DNA of 46,011 nt from Stagnimonas sp. (GTDB taxonomy: Bacteria; Pseudomonadota; Gammaproteobacteria; Nevskiales; Nevskiaceae), in contig JAUYNO010000050.1 in assembly GCA_030696045.1 (NCBI GenBank), positions 1 through 46,011 on the forward strand. The letters run 5' to 3'. Positions 29,511 through 45,758 of the stretch are shown here, piece by piece (position 1 is the stretch's first letter; the number at the start of each line of letters is the position of its first letter). The position numbers were made by a program, and so were the translations under genes. Under the pieces are notes generated by a model. It did not search any database. It had not been told where the DNA came from and saw only the letters and a program-made list of their open reading frames with translations.

Positions 29511-30338
29511 TCAGGGACTCGCCTTGCGCGGGTGCGAGCGGCCCCACTTGCTGGTGGTCTTCTGCATCAGGCCGAAGAAGGTCTTCGGCGAGGCGCGCTT
29601 CATCAGCGCCTGCACGCGGGTGTCCTTGTGGGTCAGCACCAGAAACTGGTTCTTCTGCACCGCGCGGCCGATCTGCGCGGCGACATCCTCGGCGGTGACG
29701 CCGGACTTCTTCATGAACTTGTGCACCATGCCGACCACAGCCTGCTGGGTCACCCGCGCACTGTTCATCAGATTGGTCGGAAAGAACGCCGGGCAGACCA
29801 CCGAGACGCCGACGCCGAACGGCGCCAGCTCGTGCAGCAGGGTCTCGGACAGCGAGATCACCCCGGCCTTGGAGGCGTTGTAGGACGCCATCGCCGGCGG
29901 ATTGGCGATGCCGGCGAAGCTGGCGATGTTCACCACATGGCCGGACTTCTGGGCCTTGAACAGCGGCGCGAAGGTCTTGCAGCCGCGCACCACCCCGAGC
30001 AGGTTGATGTTGAGCACCCAGTCCCAGTCGCTGAGCGGCGCCTCGTCGATGGCGCCGGCCGTCGCCACGCCGGCGTTGTTCACCAGCAGGTCGAGCCCGC
30101 CCCATTCCTGCTCGATGCGGGTGCGGGCGGCAGCGAAGTCTTCCTCGCGGGTGACGTCGAGCGTGAAGGCGAGGCCGGAGCCGCCCTCTTTCTCGACATG
30201 CGCCAGGGTCTCGGTGACGCTGGCAGCGTCACGATCCGTGCAGGCCACGCGGGCACCGCGTGCGGCGTAGTGGAGCGCGATGGCGCGGCCCAGACCGGAG
30301 CCGGCGCCGGTGACCAGAACCCGCATAGCCTGAGTCAT
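29511..30338 (-). CDS. SDR-family oxidoreductase, partner of the desaturase
   Basis: A 275-residue classical short-chain dehydrogenase. LVTGAGSGLGRAIA is the cofactor loop, NNAG follows, then the catalytic Ser in VNIASFAG and YNASK with the Tyr and Lys. DTDRDA-like acidic context after strand 2 (VACTDRDAASV) suggests preference for NAD(H), since an Asp here usually binds the adenosine ribose. The C-terminal tail after residue 220 is rich in basic residues (FMKKSG, HPRKASP) and might bind membranes or nucleic acid. Its ATG overlaps the desaturase TGA (ATGA), so both proteins are made together and likely act in one lipid pathway. The substrate is unknown. Confidence 0.85.
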   Translation of the reverse strand: MTQAMRVLVTGAGSGLGRAIALHYAARGARVACTDRDAASVTETLAHVEKEGGSGLAFTLDVTREEDFAAARTRIEQEWGGLDLLVNNAGVATAGAIDEAPLSDWDWVLNINLLGVVRGCKTFAPLFKAQKSGHVVNIASFAGIANPPAMASYNASKAGVISLSETLLHELAPFGVGVSVVCPAFFPTNLMNSARVTQQAVVGMVHKFMKKSGVTAEDVAAQIGRAVQKNQFLVLTHKDTRVQALMKRASPKTFFGLMQKTTSKWGRSHPRKASP

Positions 30339-31333
30339 GCGAACGCCACTTCGCGGCCGTCGATGAAGTCGAAGCGGTAGCTGCGCGGCCCCGACTTCGA
30401 TTCCTGGTAGTCGGCGATGCGGGCCAGGCGCGTCGGCACCTTCATCAGCTTGTCCTGCGCCTCGGCGCCTTCGGCATCCAGGCCGGTGAGGGCGGCGATG
30501 CCCCAGTGCTCCAGCAGCTCCTCGACGATCTTCTGGTACTGGCGCGGGCCGAAGATGCCGGTGCGGGTCAGCACCTCGGACAGATCCTTGAAGCCGGCGA
30601 TGTTGTGGCCCGGCATGGCGAAGCCGAGCGTGACTTTCTGCAGCGCAACCAGGCCCCGGTTCACGTCCAGCTTCAGCACCTCGGCGAAGCAGGCGCGGTA
30701 GAACTGGTAGTGGCGCGATTCGTCGCCGGCGACGTGGGCCAGCATGCGCTGCAGCATGGGTTCGTGCTCGCCGGCCATGCGGCCGGTGTTGGCGTGGCTG
30801 ATCTGGGTCGCCTTCTCCTGCAGCGAGGTGTAGGCCAGCAGGCGGTAGGGGTCCTGCTCCCACTCGGGATCGAAACCGGCGGCGATGTACTGGTACTGCA
30901 GGCGCTCCAGCGCGCCCATGTTGAACAGGCGGGCGTCGCGCACGTAGTCGCGCATGGCGCAGCCGTGGCGATCTTCCTCGGCGGTCCAGACATTGTTCCA
31001 GGCGCGCCAGACCGAGTCGTTGCTCATGTGCACCGCGATCAGGCGGTGGAAATGCGGCAGGCCTTCCTCGGTGAGCAGATTCAGCGCGACCGCGACCCGT
31101 ACCCCGTCCGGCAGGCCGCGCGCGCGGACCCGCAGCTGCGACAGCATCTCGTCGTCGGCGTGGGTGAGGTCGGCATCGGCCGGCATCAGGTCATTGGGGA
31201 ACCAGAGCTTGCGGCGCTCCAGATGCTGCTCCATCTCGTGGGCGACGGCGGGTTCCATCGCCACCAGCACTTCGACCTGCTGCGGCGTGCCGAAGCGGGT
31301 CGGGGCGGATGACAGTTGCGGCATGGTGGTCAT
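30335..31333 (-). CDS. Acyl-ACP desaturase-like ferritin-fold di-iron protein
   Basis: A 332-residue helical protein. Di-iron ligands are visible as two paired motifs typical of the soluble acyl-ACP desaturase family (FA_desaturase_2): EEDRHG (plant enzymes have EENRHG) and DESRHYQFY (plants DEKRHE). Another Glu cluster lies in LTEEGLPHFHRL. Such enzymes insert a double bond into an acyl chain on ACP with O2 and ferredoxin. The start is ATG at 31333, with GAGGAG about eight bases before; a second ATG lies three codons on. It is first in an operon with the overlapping SDR gene and has a TATAAT box 55 bases upstream. Chain length and position specificity cannot be told from sequence by eye. Confidence 0.82.
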   Translation of the reverse strand: MTTMPQLSSAPTRFGTPQQVEVLVAMEPAVAHEMEQHLERRKLWFPNDLMPADADLTHADDEMLSQLRVRARGLPDGVRVAVALNLLTEEGLPHFHRLIAVHMSNDSVWRAWNNVWTAEEDRHGCAMRDYVRDARLFNMGALERLQYQYIAAGFDPEWEQDPYRLLAYTSLQEKATQISHANTGRMAGEHEPMLQRMLAHVAGDESRHYQFYRACFAEVLKLDVNRGLVALQKVTLGFAMPGHNIAGFKDLSEVLTRTGIFGPRQYQKIVEELLEHWGIAALTGLDAEGAEAQDKLMKVPTRLARIADYQESKSGPRSYRFDFIDGREVAFA

Positions 31334-31387
31334 GGGACGGCTCCTCGGGCTGCGCTGATCGCGCCTCGATGCGGCTCTCGGTCGGGA

Positions 31388-31393
31388 ATTATA
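31388..31393 (-). promoter_or_regulatory. Probable -10 box for the desaturase-SDR operon
   Basis: The minus strand reads TATAAT exactly, 54 bases before the desaturase start and downstream of the folE stop. There is no recognisable TTGACA box in the GC-rich sequence upstream. Confidence 0.4.
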
Positions 31394-31416
31394 GGCAAGG
31401 CCGGCGGCGCGGCCGG

Positions 31417-31956
31417 CTACTTGATGAGGGTCAGGAATTCCTGGCGGGTACGCGGGTCGTCGCGGAAACGGCCTTCCATCATCGAGGTCGTCATCGAGGA
31501 GTTCTGCTTCTCGACGCCGCGCATCATCGCGCACATGTGTCGCGCTTCGATGACAACCGCCACCCCCTTGGCCTCGGTGACATCCTGGATGCAGCGGCCG
31601 ATCTGCTGGGTCAGCTGTTCCTGGATCTGCAGGCGGCGCGCGAACATATCGACGATGCGGGGGATCTTCGACAGGCCCAGCACCTTGCCGTCCGGGATGT
31701 AGCCGATGTGGGCGCGGCCGAAGAAGGGCAGCAGATGGTGCTCGCACATCGAGTACAGCTCGATGTCCTTGACGATCACCATTTCGTTGTTGGTGGTCTG
31801 GAACAGCGCGCCATTGATGAGTTCATCCAGGCTCTGCCGATAGCCCTGGGTGAGGAACAGCATCGCCTTGGCGGCCCGCTTGGGGGTGTTGAGCAGGCCT
31901 TCGCGCGTCGGGTCTTCGCCGACGGCCTGGAGGATGGAACGGTATTCAGCTTCCAC
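31417..31956 (-). CDS. folE: GTP cyclohydrolase I
   Basis: A 179-residue enzyme that turns GTP into 7,8-dihydroneopterin triphosphate, the first step of folate and pterin synthesis. [18 protein letters not shown] is the family start; [12 protein letters not shown] and [12 protein letters not shown] contain the zinc ligands (Cys and His of CEHH, then Cys of HMC). [15 protein letters not shown] closes the active site. The start is a GTG at 31956: the frame has no upstream ATG before a stop. It is of the short type (E. coli 222). CATAAT on the minus strand at 31998-32003, 42 bases upstream, may be its -10 box. It is transcribed away from the parB-like gene. Confidence 0.96.
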   Translation of the reverse strand: MEAEYRSILQAVGEDPTREGLLNTPKRAAKAMLFLTQGYRQSLDELINGALFQTTNNEMVIVKDIELYSMCEHHLLPFFGRAHIGYIPDGKVLGLSKIPRIVDMFARRLQIQEQLTQQIGRCIQDVTEAKGVAVVIEARHMCAMMRGVEKQNSSMTTSMMEGRFRDDPRTRQEFLTLIK

Positions 31957-32023
31957 GGAATGAGTTCCGGTGCGTAAGTCAGAAAGTGCGGTGTGCGATT
32001 ATGGCACGCGCCTTTTTGCTCCC

Positions 32024-32833
32024 ATGACCGCTCCCATCCCGACGCCGAAAGCCGCGCAGAACGTGCGCGCGGTGCCCATCGACCTGATCCGCCCCGGCAG
32101 CCAGCAGGCACGCCGGAGCTTCAACGCGGACGCGCTCAACGAGCTGGCCGAGAGCATCCGCGAGAGCGGCATCGTGCAGCCACTGGTGCTGCGGACCCGG
32201 GTCTGGGGCTACGAGATCCTGGCCGGCGAACGGCGCTGGCGCGCCGCGCAGATCGCTGGCATCCATGAGGTTCCCGCGCTGTTGCGCGACGACCTCAGCG
32301 AGGACGAGGCTTACGTCCTCGGCCTGATCGAGAATCTGCAGCGCGAGTCCCTGACCCCGATGGAGGCTGCTGCCGGCCTGCGCCGCCTGGCCGAATTGCA
32401 CCAGCTCACCCACGAGGAAATCGCCCGCCGCATCGGCAAGTCGCGGGTCTATGTCACCCACGTGCTGCGCCTGCTGCACCTGGACCCTGCGGTGCAGACC
32501 CTGGTCGACGAAGGCCATCTGCTGCTCGGCCACGCCAAGGTACTGTCCAGCCTGGAACCGGATGCGCAGAAGCGCTGGGCCGGCGAGGTGATCGGCCGCG
32601 GCCTCAACGTCCGCCAGCTCGAACGCCGGGTCGCCGGCGCCCGCCGCGGCAAGCCGGCGCGTCCCTCGAAACCCGCCGACTGGCGACGGCTGGAGCGGGA
32701 GCTATCCGACCTGCTGGGCTTCGCGGTGCAGTTGCAGGCCGACAGGTCCGGGCAGGGCGAGCTGCGGGTGGGCTTCCACTCGCTGGATGAGCTGGATGGC
32801 TTACTTGCGCGGCTGGGGTATGAGGCGGGCTAA
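32024..32833 (+). CDS. ParB/Spo0J-family CTP- and DNA-binding protein (orphan)
   Basis: A 269-residue protein with the ParB N-terminal nuclease/CTPase fold: a leading VPIDLIRPGSQQAR segment, the CTP-binding box GERRWRA (68-74) and ENLQRESL (103-110). A helix-turn-helix of the KorB/Spo0J type follows (THEEIARRIGKSRVYVTHVLRLL, about 130-152), then a hinge and a short C-terminal part with LLGFAVQLQADRSGQGEL, as in chromosomal ParB dimer domains. The ATG at 32024 is chosen; an upstream in-frame ATG at 31970 would extend into the folE promoter. No parA is beside it. It may be a chromosomal ParB displaced from parA, or a Noc-like or specialised regulator. Confidence 0.82.
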   Translation: MTAPIPTPKAAQNVRAVPIDLIRPGSQQARRSFNADALNELAESIRESGIVQPLVLRTRVWGYEILAGERRWRAAQIAGIHEVPALLRDDLSEDEAYVLGLIENLQRESLTPMEAAAGLRRLAELHQLTHEEIARRIGKSRVYVTHVLRLLHLDPAVQTLVDEGHLLLGHAKVLSSLEPDAQKRWAGEVIGRGLNVRQLERRVAGARRGKPARPSKPADWRRLERELSDLLGFAVQLQADRSGQGELRVGFHSLDELDGLLARLGYEAG

Positions 32834-32967
32834 TCTCACGCTCGATCGCAGATTCCTGCCACTTGGGTCCGGGCCGCCCCGGAGTGTCGCCGCCACCAGG
32901 GTGACGCCCGAAGCGCCAGAAGGCTGGTCCATAATTCCGCGAACTCCGCTTTGGCCAGCACTGCACC

Positions 32968-33723
32968 ATGCAGTTCCCCTTCCCCATCCAGGAGCGCGTC
33001 AACCCCAAGGCGCGCTACATCCGCGTCGCGGTCAATGCCTCCGGCGAGGTGGTGCTGACCATCCCGCGCTATGCCACCAAGGCGGAGGCGCGGGCGTTTC
33101 TGGTCAGCCGGGTCGACTGGGTGCGCGAGCAGCTTGCCTTGCTGGCCAGCCGCACGCCGGAGGCGGCGCGACGGCCGCTGCGCTGGGACGATGCCGACCT
33201 GCTGCCGTTGCGCGGCGCCGAGACCCCGGTGCTCTGGTCCCGCGCCAGCCTGGCGCGGCCGCAGGTGCGGCTGCTGCCGGAGGCGATCACCGTCTTCGCG
33301 CCCCACGATACCCGGCGCGAACTGCTCACCCGGCTGCTGAAGAAGGCGCTGATCAACGAAGCCCGGCTGGAAGCCGAGGACCTGCTCAACCGGGAAGCGC
33401 ATCGCCTGGGTCTGCGCTGGAGCGAGCTGCGGATCGGCGACCCGCGCGCGCAATGGGGCAGCTGTACGCGGGAGGGCGTGATCTCGCTGTCCTGGCGCCT
33501 GCTGCTGGCGCCACCGGAGGTGTTCCGCTACGTGGTGATCCACGAGCTCTGCCATCTGCCCCACCCGGATCATTCCCCGCGCTTCTGGGCGCTGGTGGCG
33601 CAACAGATGCCGGACTGGGCCGAGCATCGCGACTGGCTCAAGCACCGCGGCGTCGGGCTGCATCGCTGGCTGGCCCAGAGCGGTGCCGAAGCTCCCGCGC
33701 CGCAGGCCGATCTGTTCGGGTAG
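32968..33723 (+). CDS. YgjP-like (DUF45) zinc metallopeptidase
   Basis: A 251-residue protein of the YgjP/WLM family. The zinc motif is HELCH (His192, Glu193, His196), and the third ligand is probably His202 in PDHSPRFW. QWGSCTREGVISLSWRLLLAP is the strongly conserved strand before the active site. KARYIRVAVNASGEVVLTIPR is the typical DUF45 start. No signal peptide is visible, so it should be cytosolic. Related domains include SprT/Spartan proteases, but bacterial YgjP function is not settled. It lies 134 bases after the parB-like gene with no evident regulatory sequence in between, and a hairpin follows. Confidence 0.85.
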   Translation: MQFPFPIQERVNPKARYIRVAVNASGEVVLTIPRYATKAEARAFLVSRVDWVREQLALLASRTPEAARRPLRWDDADLLPLRGAETPVLWSRASLARPQVRLLPEAITVFAPHDTRRELLTRLLKKALINEARLEAEDLLNREAHRLGLRWSELRIGDPRAQWGSCTREGVISLSWRLLLAPPEVFRYVVIHELCHLPHPDHSPRFWALVAQQMPDWAEHRDWLKHRGVGLHRWLAQSGAEAPAPQADLFG

Positions 33724-33729
33724 CCGCCC

Positions 33730-33760
33730 CAAGTCGGTGGGGATCAGCGCCACCGACTTG
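33730..33760. terminator. Hairpin between convergent YgjP-like gene and small lipoprotein gene
   Basis: CAAGTCGGTGG pairs with CCACCGACTTG across a nine-base loop, and outer GCCGCC/GGCGGC bases could extend it. It fills the gap between two convergent genes. No clean U-tract is present on either strand. Confidence 0.55.
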
Positions 33761-33774
33761 AATCTTGGCGGCTG

Positions 33775-34092
33775 CTAGTTGCCGCCTATATTCATCGGAA
33801 GGATGCCGGAGCGGCTATCCATCTCGATCTTCATTTGCTGGGCCGTATCGTCAAGGCGGGCGACCTGCTCTTCCGTAAGGCAATACGTGTAGTCGTTCAC
33901 TCGCGAGCCCAGAGTGGAGTTGGACTGGCAGCGCGGGAACACCCGGGCACCGATCTTGAAGAAATTTTTTGAGGTGCCCGGGGCCAGTTCCGCAGCCGTC
34001 ACTTCCGGCGCGGGGGATGGTGCCGGAGGATTGGCCGCACAGGCGGCCAAAGAAAGGCCAGCAGCAAAGCCGAATAGCGTGAAGATACGCAT
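33775..34092 (-). CDS. Small lipoprotein of unknown function (paralogue of 34318-34545)
   Basis: A 105-residue protein. MRIFTLFGFAAGLSLAAC is a signal peptide with a lipobox (Cys18), followed by a Pro/Ala spacer. The folded part has one Cys in FPRCQSNSTLGSRVND and another in YTYCLTEEQV. The pattern C..., LGSRV, then C-x-T is shared with the small lipoprotein encoded divergently next door and, as I recall, with many unannotated exported proteins of Lysobacterales and sphingomonads. The ATG at 34092 is chosen because the frame upstream does not encode a signal peptide. Residues Asp18-equivalent sorting signals are not evident (Ala-Ala follow the Cys), so outer-membrane location is likely. Confidence 0.72.
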   Translation of the reverse strand: MRIFTLFGFAAGLSLAACAANPPAPSPAPEVTAAELAPGTSKNFFKIGARVFPRCQSNSTLGSRVNDYTYCLTEEQVARLDDTAQQMKIEMDSRSGILPMNIGGN

Positions 34093-34317
34093 GGCGAACT
34101 CCGTAGGCGGAACAACCGATGAACCACTCGGCGGAAGTCTAGGGCCAAGGCCGCCGGCCACACAACGGCCCGTATTGAAGTTTCCGGCCCAAACTAACGG
34201 GCATTCAGATGATGCAAGAGTCAGGGCGCAACCCGACCGGATCTGGTGCGACTGGCACAATTGGTGGGTATGGAATCGAGCTTTACCAGTACCCCGACCC
34301 ACATCAGGAATTCACGG

Positions 34318-34545
34318 ATGAGAATCCTTCTTCTGCCTAGCTTGGCAACGTTCGGCTGCCTCTTGGCGGCCTGCGCCAGCAGCCCGGAGCCCGCCCCAGC
34401 GGCCGTAGTCGGAACCCCCGGAACCGCAAAGTCCGAACAACGGACCTGCTTCCGTGAGGAACCCGCGCTCGGTTCACGGGTTGGCAAGCTAGTCTGCACC
34501 ACGGACACATCGGATCAACCGGACAGCGGCGCGGGCAGTCGCTAG
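34318..34545 (+). CDS. Small lipoprotein of unknown function (paralogue of 33775-34092)
   Basis: A 75-residue protein starting MRILLLPSLATFGCLLAAC, a signal peptide with lipobox LLAAC (Cys19), then a Pro/Ala spacer. RTCFREEPALGSRVGKLVCTTD carries the same Cys, LGSRV, Cys-Thr pattern as the neighbouring lipoprotein. It lacks that protein's C-terminal 30 residues. The two genes are divergent and share a 225-base gap in which I see no clear promoter boxes. It may form a disulphide between its two Cys. Function is unknown. Confidence 0.65.
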   Translation: MRILLLPSLATFGCLLAACASSPEPAPAAVVGTPGTAKSEQRTCFREEPALGSRVGKLVCTTDTSDQPDSGAGSR

Positions 34546-34567
34546 CGCGACTCGGCTCGCGCGTCGA

Positions 34568-35647
34568 TCATCCGATATCGGCGTCTGCTACCGATAGTCG
34601 CCTCTCCGAATACTGCTCCTTCACCGCCAGCACATCCGGTAGCCGTTCCAGGAACAGCGGCATCAGGCGCGGATCGAAATGCCGGCCGGTCTCCTGCTGC
34701 ATCACCTCGAGCGTGGTCTCGACACTCCAGGCCGGCTTGTAGGGGCGTTGGGAGGTGAGCGCATCAAAGACATCGGCGATGGCGACGATGCGGCCCTCGA
34801 TCGGAATGTCGGCGCCGACCTTGCCGCGCGGATAGCCGCCGCCGGCCCACTTCTCGTGGTGGGTCAGCGCCACCAGCCGGGCGCAGTCCAGCAACTCGGA
34901 TTTCTGGATGCCGATGATGCCGGCACCGATCGCCGGGTGCTTGCGCATCACCACCCATTCCTCCTCGGTAAGCTTGCCCGGCTTCTTCAGGATGTGGTCC
35001 GGGATGCCGAGCTTGCCGATGTCGTGCATCGGGCTGGCCTTGAACAGCAGGTCGACGCGATCACTGGAAAGCCCGGCGGCCTCGGCCAGCAGGCGCGAGT
35101 AGTGGGCCATGCGGATGACGTGGGTGCCGGTGTCGTCGTCCTTGTATTCGGCGGCGCGACCGAGCTGGTGGATCACCTGCAGGCGGGTGGTCTCCAGTTC
35201 GACCGTCTTGGCTTCCAGCGCGGCGGTACGCTCCCGCACCAGGGAATCGAGATGGCGCTCGTGCGCGTGCAACCGCACGTGGGTGCCGACCCGGGCCAAC
35301 AGGGTCTCGGGCTGAAAGGGCTTGTTGATGAAATCGACGCCACCGGCCTCGAAGGCCTTCTTCTCGTCCTCGGTCTCATCGAGCGCGGTGAGGAAGATCA
35401 CCGGGATGCGGGCGGTGACGGGATTGGCCTTGAGTCGGCGGCAAACCTCGTAGCCATCCATGCCCGGCATCATGATGTCGAGCAGGATCAGCTGCACATC
35501 CGGCCGCTTGCCGAGGATGTCGAGCGCGCGCATGCCGTCCGTGGCGGCCAGCGCCTGATAGTTCGCACGCAGGATGCCGGTCGCCACCTGCAGGTTCAGG
35601 GCGGTGTCGTCGACCACCAGGACGGTGGGTTTCAGATCGGTGCTCAT
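34568..35647 (-). CDS. HD-GYP response regulator (c-di-GMP phosphodiesterase, RpfG type)
   Basis: A 359-residue cytosolic protein. The receiver (about 8-125) is intact: Asp13-Asp14, phosphoacceptor Asp57 (LILLDIMMPGMDGYE) and NKPF with the conserved Lys. A coiled linker (130-165) leads to the HD-GYP domain with EYKDDDTGTH, MHDIGKLGIPD (His208, Asp209), HPAIGAGI, HHEKW and ADVFDALTS. The signature loop reads AGGGYP where most members have DGSGYP or DGTGYP; GYP itself is kept. It lies 21 bases after the preceding winged-helix-like gene and is last in the leftward operon headed by the giant kinase, whose phosphorelay is its most likely input. Confidence 0.92.
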   Translation of the reverse strand: MSTDLKPTVLVVDDTALNLQVATGILRANYQALAATDGMRALDILGKRPDVQLILLDIMMPGMDGYEVCRRLKANPVTARIPVIFLTALDETEDEKKAFEAGGVDFINKPFQPETLLARVGTHVRLHAHERHLDSLVRERTAALEAKTVELETTRLQVIHQLGRAAEYKDDDTGTHVIRMAHYSRLLAEAAGLSSDRVDLLFKASPMHDIGKLGIPDHILKKPGKLTEEEWVVMRKHPAIGAGIIGIQKSELLDCARLVALTHHEKWAGGGYPRGKVGADIPIEGRIVAIADVFDALTSQRPYKPAWSVETTLEVMQQETGRHFDPRLMPLFLERLPDVLAVKEQYSERRLSVADADIG

Positions 35648-35668
35648 GCGTGCTCCCGGGGGCCGGCA

Positions 35669-36238
35669 TCAGATGGCGAGGTCGCGCAGGCGCGCGACCC
35701 CGGTTTCGGTCAAGGTGAACTGGGTGCGGTCACCGCGCTGGATGCGTAGCTCGCCGGTCGCCGCCAGGATGTCGAGCGCAATGCGCAGGTCGCCACCGCG
35801 ACGCCGCTCCATGGCCCAGATCTTCGCCAGGGAGCCCGCCCCGATCGGGTGATCGGCGGGCAAGCGCAGGACCGCGAACAGCCGCAGCAGGCTGTCGACC
35901 ACTTCGGCAGGCGGCGTCTCGCGCGGCGCCCGCGCGGCCCCACCCTGCCAGACGTGTTCGTCCTCGCTGGTCGGCGCCGGCGCCGGCTCGCCGGCATCCG
36001 GCAGTTCCGCGTCGAGCCGCTGGAAGCCCTCGGCGGTGAGCCGCAGGCGCAGGTCCGGCCCGGGCAGGATCTCCACCAGCCGCTGGCCGACCAGGGTCTC
36101 CACCGCCACCATGAAGCCGGCTGGATCGCCGCCCGCGCGGCGCCAGCAATACAGCACCACCAGCGAATCGGCACCCTCGCGGATGCTGGCCGGATGGCTT
36201 TCGACCGCGCGCAGCAGGCCGTCGGCGTCCAGGCTCAT
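35669..36238 (-). CDS. Unrecognised protein with two winged-helix-like segments
   Basis: A 189-residue protein without signal peptide or membrane helix. I recognise no named family. Two segments look like winged-helix units: residues about 20-75, ending LRLRLTAEGFQRLD, and about 112-188, ending FTLTETGVARLRDL. They are joined by a Pro/Glu/Ala-rich linker (about 78-108). The terminal LRLTxxGxxxL pattern, a wing strand followed by a helix, recurs in the larger protein encoded upstream. Its ATG overlaps the upstream stop (ATGA), so the two are coupled. The position between a giant hybrid kinase and an HD-GYP regulator suggests an accessory or adaptor role in that system; this is inference. Confidence 0.7.
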   Translation of the reverse strand: MSLDADGLLRAVESHPASIREGADSLVVLYCWRRAGGDPAGFMVAVETLVGQRLVEILPGPDLRLRLTAEGFQRLDAELPDAGEPAPAPTSEDEHVWQGGAARAPRETPPAEVVDSLLRLFAVLRLPADHPIGAGSLAKIWAMERRRGGDLRIALDILAATGELRIQRGDRTQFTLTETGVARLRDLAI

Positions 36239-37143
36239 GCCGTCGCCACTTTCGGCTCCAGGGCCTTGAGCGCCTGTTGCACCGACCACTGCACAACGTT
36301 GGAAGTCTCGGCCAGCAGCACCAGGGCGCGGCCGCTGTTGGTCAGGCGCAGCGCGGGACCTTCGGCCAGGAGCTCGGCATAGCCCAGGCGGTGCAGCAGC
36401 TCGCAGGCGTGGAAGCGCGCGAAGTCGGGCAGCTCGTAGCGTTCCAGCAGGTAGTCCAGCTCGTACAGGCTGCGCTCCTGTTCGCGGCCGCTGGCGTCAT
36501 GGAACTTGCGCGCGGCGAGGATGCACAGCACCTGGTCCGGCAGGCTTTGCCGGCACAGATTCTCGGCCGCCAGCGCCACCGATTCCCGGGCCATCCAGGT
36601 CGGCGCCGGCAGGCCGCTGAGGTACTGGTGACCGTCATTCTCCAGACGGACCTGGGTCTGGCCGAAGCGGCCGAGCTTGGCGTGGCCGTCGCGCATCAGC
36701 AGTTCCAGGCCACTGCGCAGGTCGGTGGCGCGGTAACGCGCCACTTCCCAGCAGCGGCTCAGTTCCGAGACGCTCAGCCGGCCGCCCGGCCCGACCCCGC
36801 GGGCGCGGAACACCGCCAGCAGCTTTTCCCGCACGCCGTACTCGGTGGGGGTGAGGGCGACGGCGGGGTCCGGCGCGGCAGCCGTCGACAGCACATCGAC
36901 CTCGGGGCTGGTAAGGCGGGCGTAACCCAGGGCGGTGAGTCGCAGCAGGCCGCCAACGGGACGCAGCAGACCGTCGTCGAGGAGTCGCGCCAGCGCCCTG
37001 GCCAGGGCCTCGTCAGGCCGTCCAAGCAAGCGCCATTTGAACTCCAGCACCACGCGCTCAATGCCCTGAACCACCCCGCGACATTCACTGTCCAGGATGT
37101 TCAGGACCTGATTGGCGTCGCTATCCGGGTGGTAGGCCAGCAT
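36235..37143 (-). CDS. Unrecognised protein with three winged-helix-like segments
   Basis: A 302-residue soluble protein that I cannot assign to a named family. Three segments have the pattern of helices followed by a beta wing: about 10-78 (LRLTALGYARL), about 95-178 (TEYGVREKLLAVF, then VRLENDGHQYL) and about 195-285 (QVLCILAARKF, YELPDFARFHACELLHRLGYAEL, then LRLTNSGRALVLL). It begins 45 bases after the giant kinase gene and overlaps the next gene by four bases, so it belongs to the same operon. Winged helices can bind DNA or proteins; no enzyme motif is visible. Confidence 0.7.
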   Translation of the reverse strand: MLAYHPDSDANQVLNILDSECRGVVQGIERVVLEFKWRLLGRPDEALARALARLLDDGLLRPVGGLLRLTALGYARLTSPEVDVLSTAAAPDPAVALTPTEYGVREKLLAVFRARGVGPGGRLSVSELSRCWEVARYRATDLRSGLELLMRDGHAKLGRFGQTQVRLENDGHQYLSGLPAPTWMARESVALAAENLCRQSLPDQVLCILAARKFHDASGREQERSLYELDYLLERYELPDFARFHACELLHRLGYAELLAEGPALRLTNSGRALVLLAETSNVVQWSVQQALKALEPKVATA

Positions 37144-37188
37144 GCCGGTGTCGCCCCTTCCCCAAGAAGAGAGTGCCAGTGTAAGCGA

Positions 37189-43662
<6,474 letters not shown>

Positions 43663-43756
43663 GACGATCTCCCGATCCCGGGCCGACTATCTCCGGCCGC
43701 TGCGCCTCGGTCAATGCAGGTCGGTCAGGCCGGCATGTCGGCGGCCAGGCAGGCTC

Positions 43757-45652
<1,896 letters not shown>

Positions 45653-45701
45653 CCGCTTACCGCCCGGTTCAAGAAGGCGGCGATTTTATCGCCACCAGCA
45701 C

Positions 45702-45741
45702 AAACAGCAACGGCGCCTGTCTCCAGGCGCCGTTGCTGTTT
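45702..45741. terminator. Strong hairpin terminator after the small lipoprotein gene
   Basis: An 18-bp perfect stem (AAACAGCAACGGCGCCTG and its complement) with a four-base loop lies 17 bases after the small lipoprotein stop and upstream of mnmG. Read on the plus strand it ends in TTTT; on the minus strand the stem closes with TTT. It probably isolates mnmG from upstream transcription. Confidence 0.75.
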
Positions 45742-45758
45742 TGCCGTTGTCTGACCGA

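Noticed and set aside
34092..34318. Searched the divergent lipoprotein gap for promoters, small RNAs or further short genes
   Set aside because: No convincing -10/-35 pair, hairpin with U-tract or frame with ribosome site was found.
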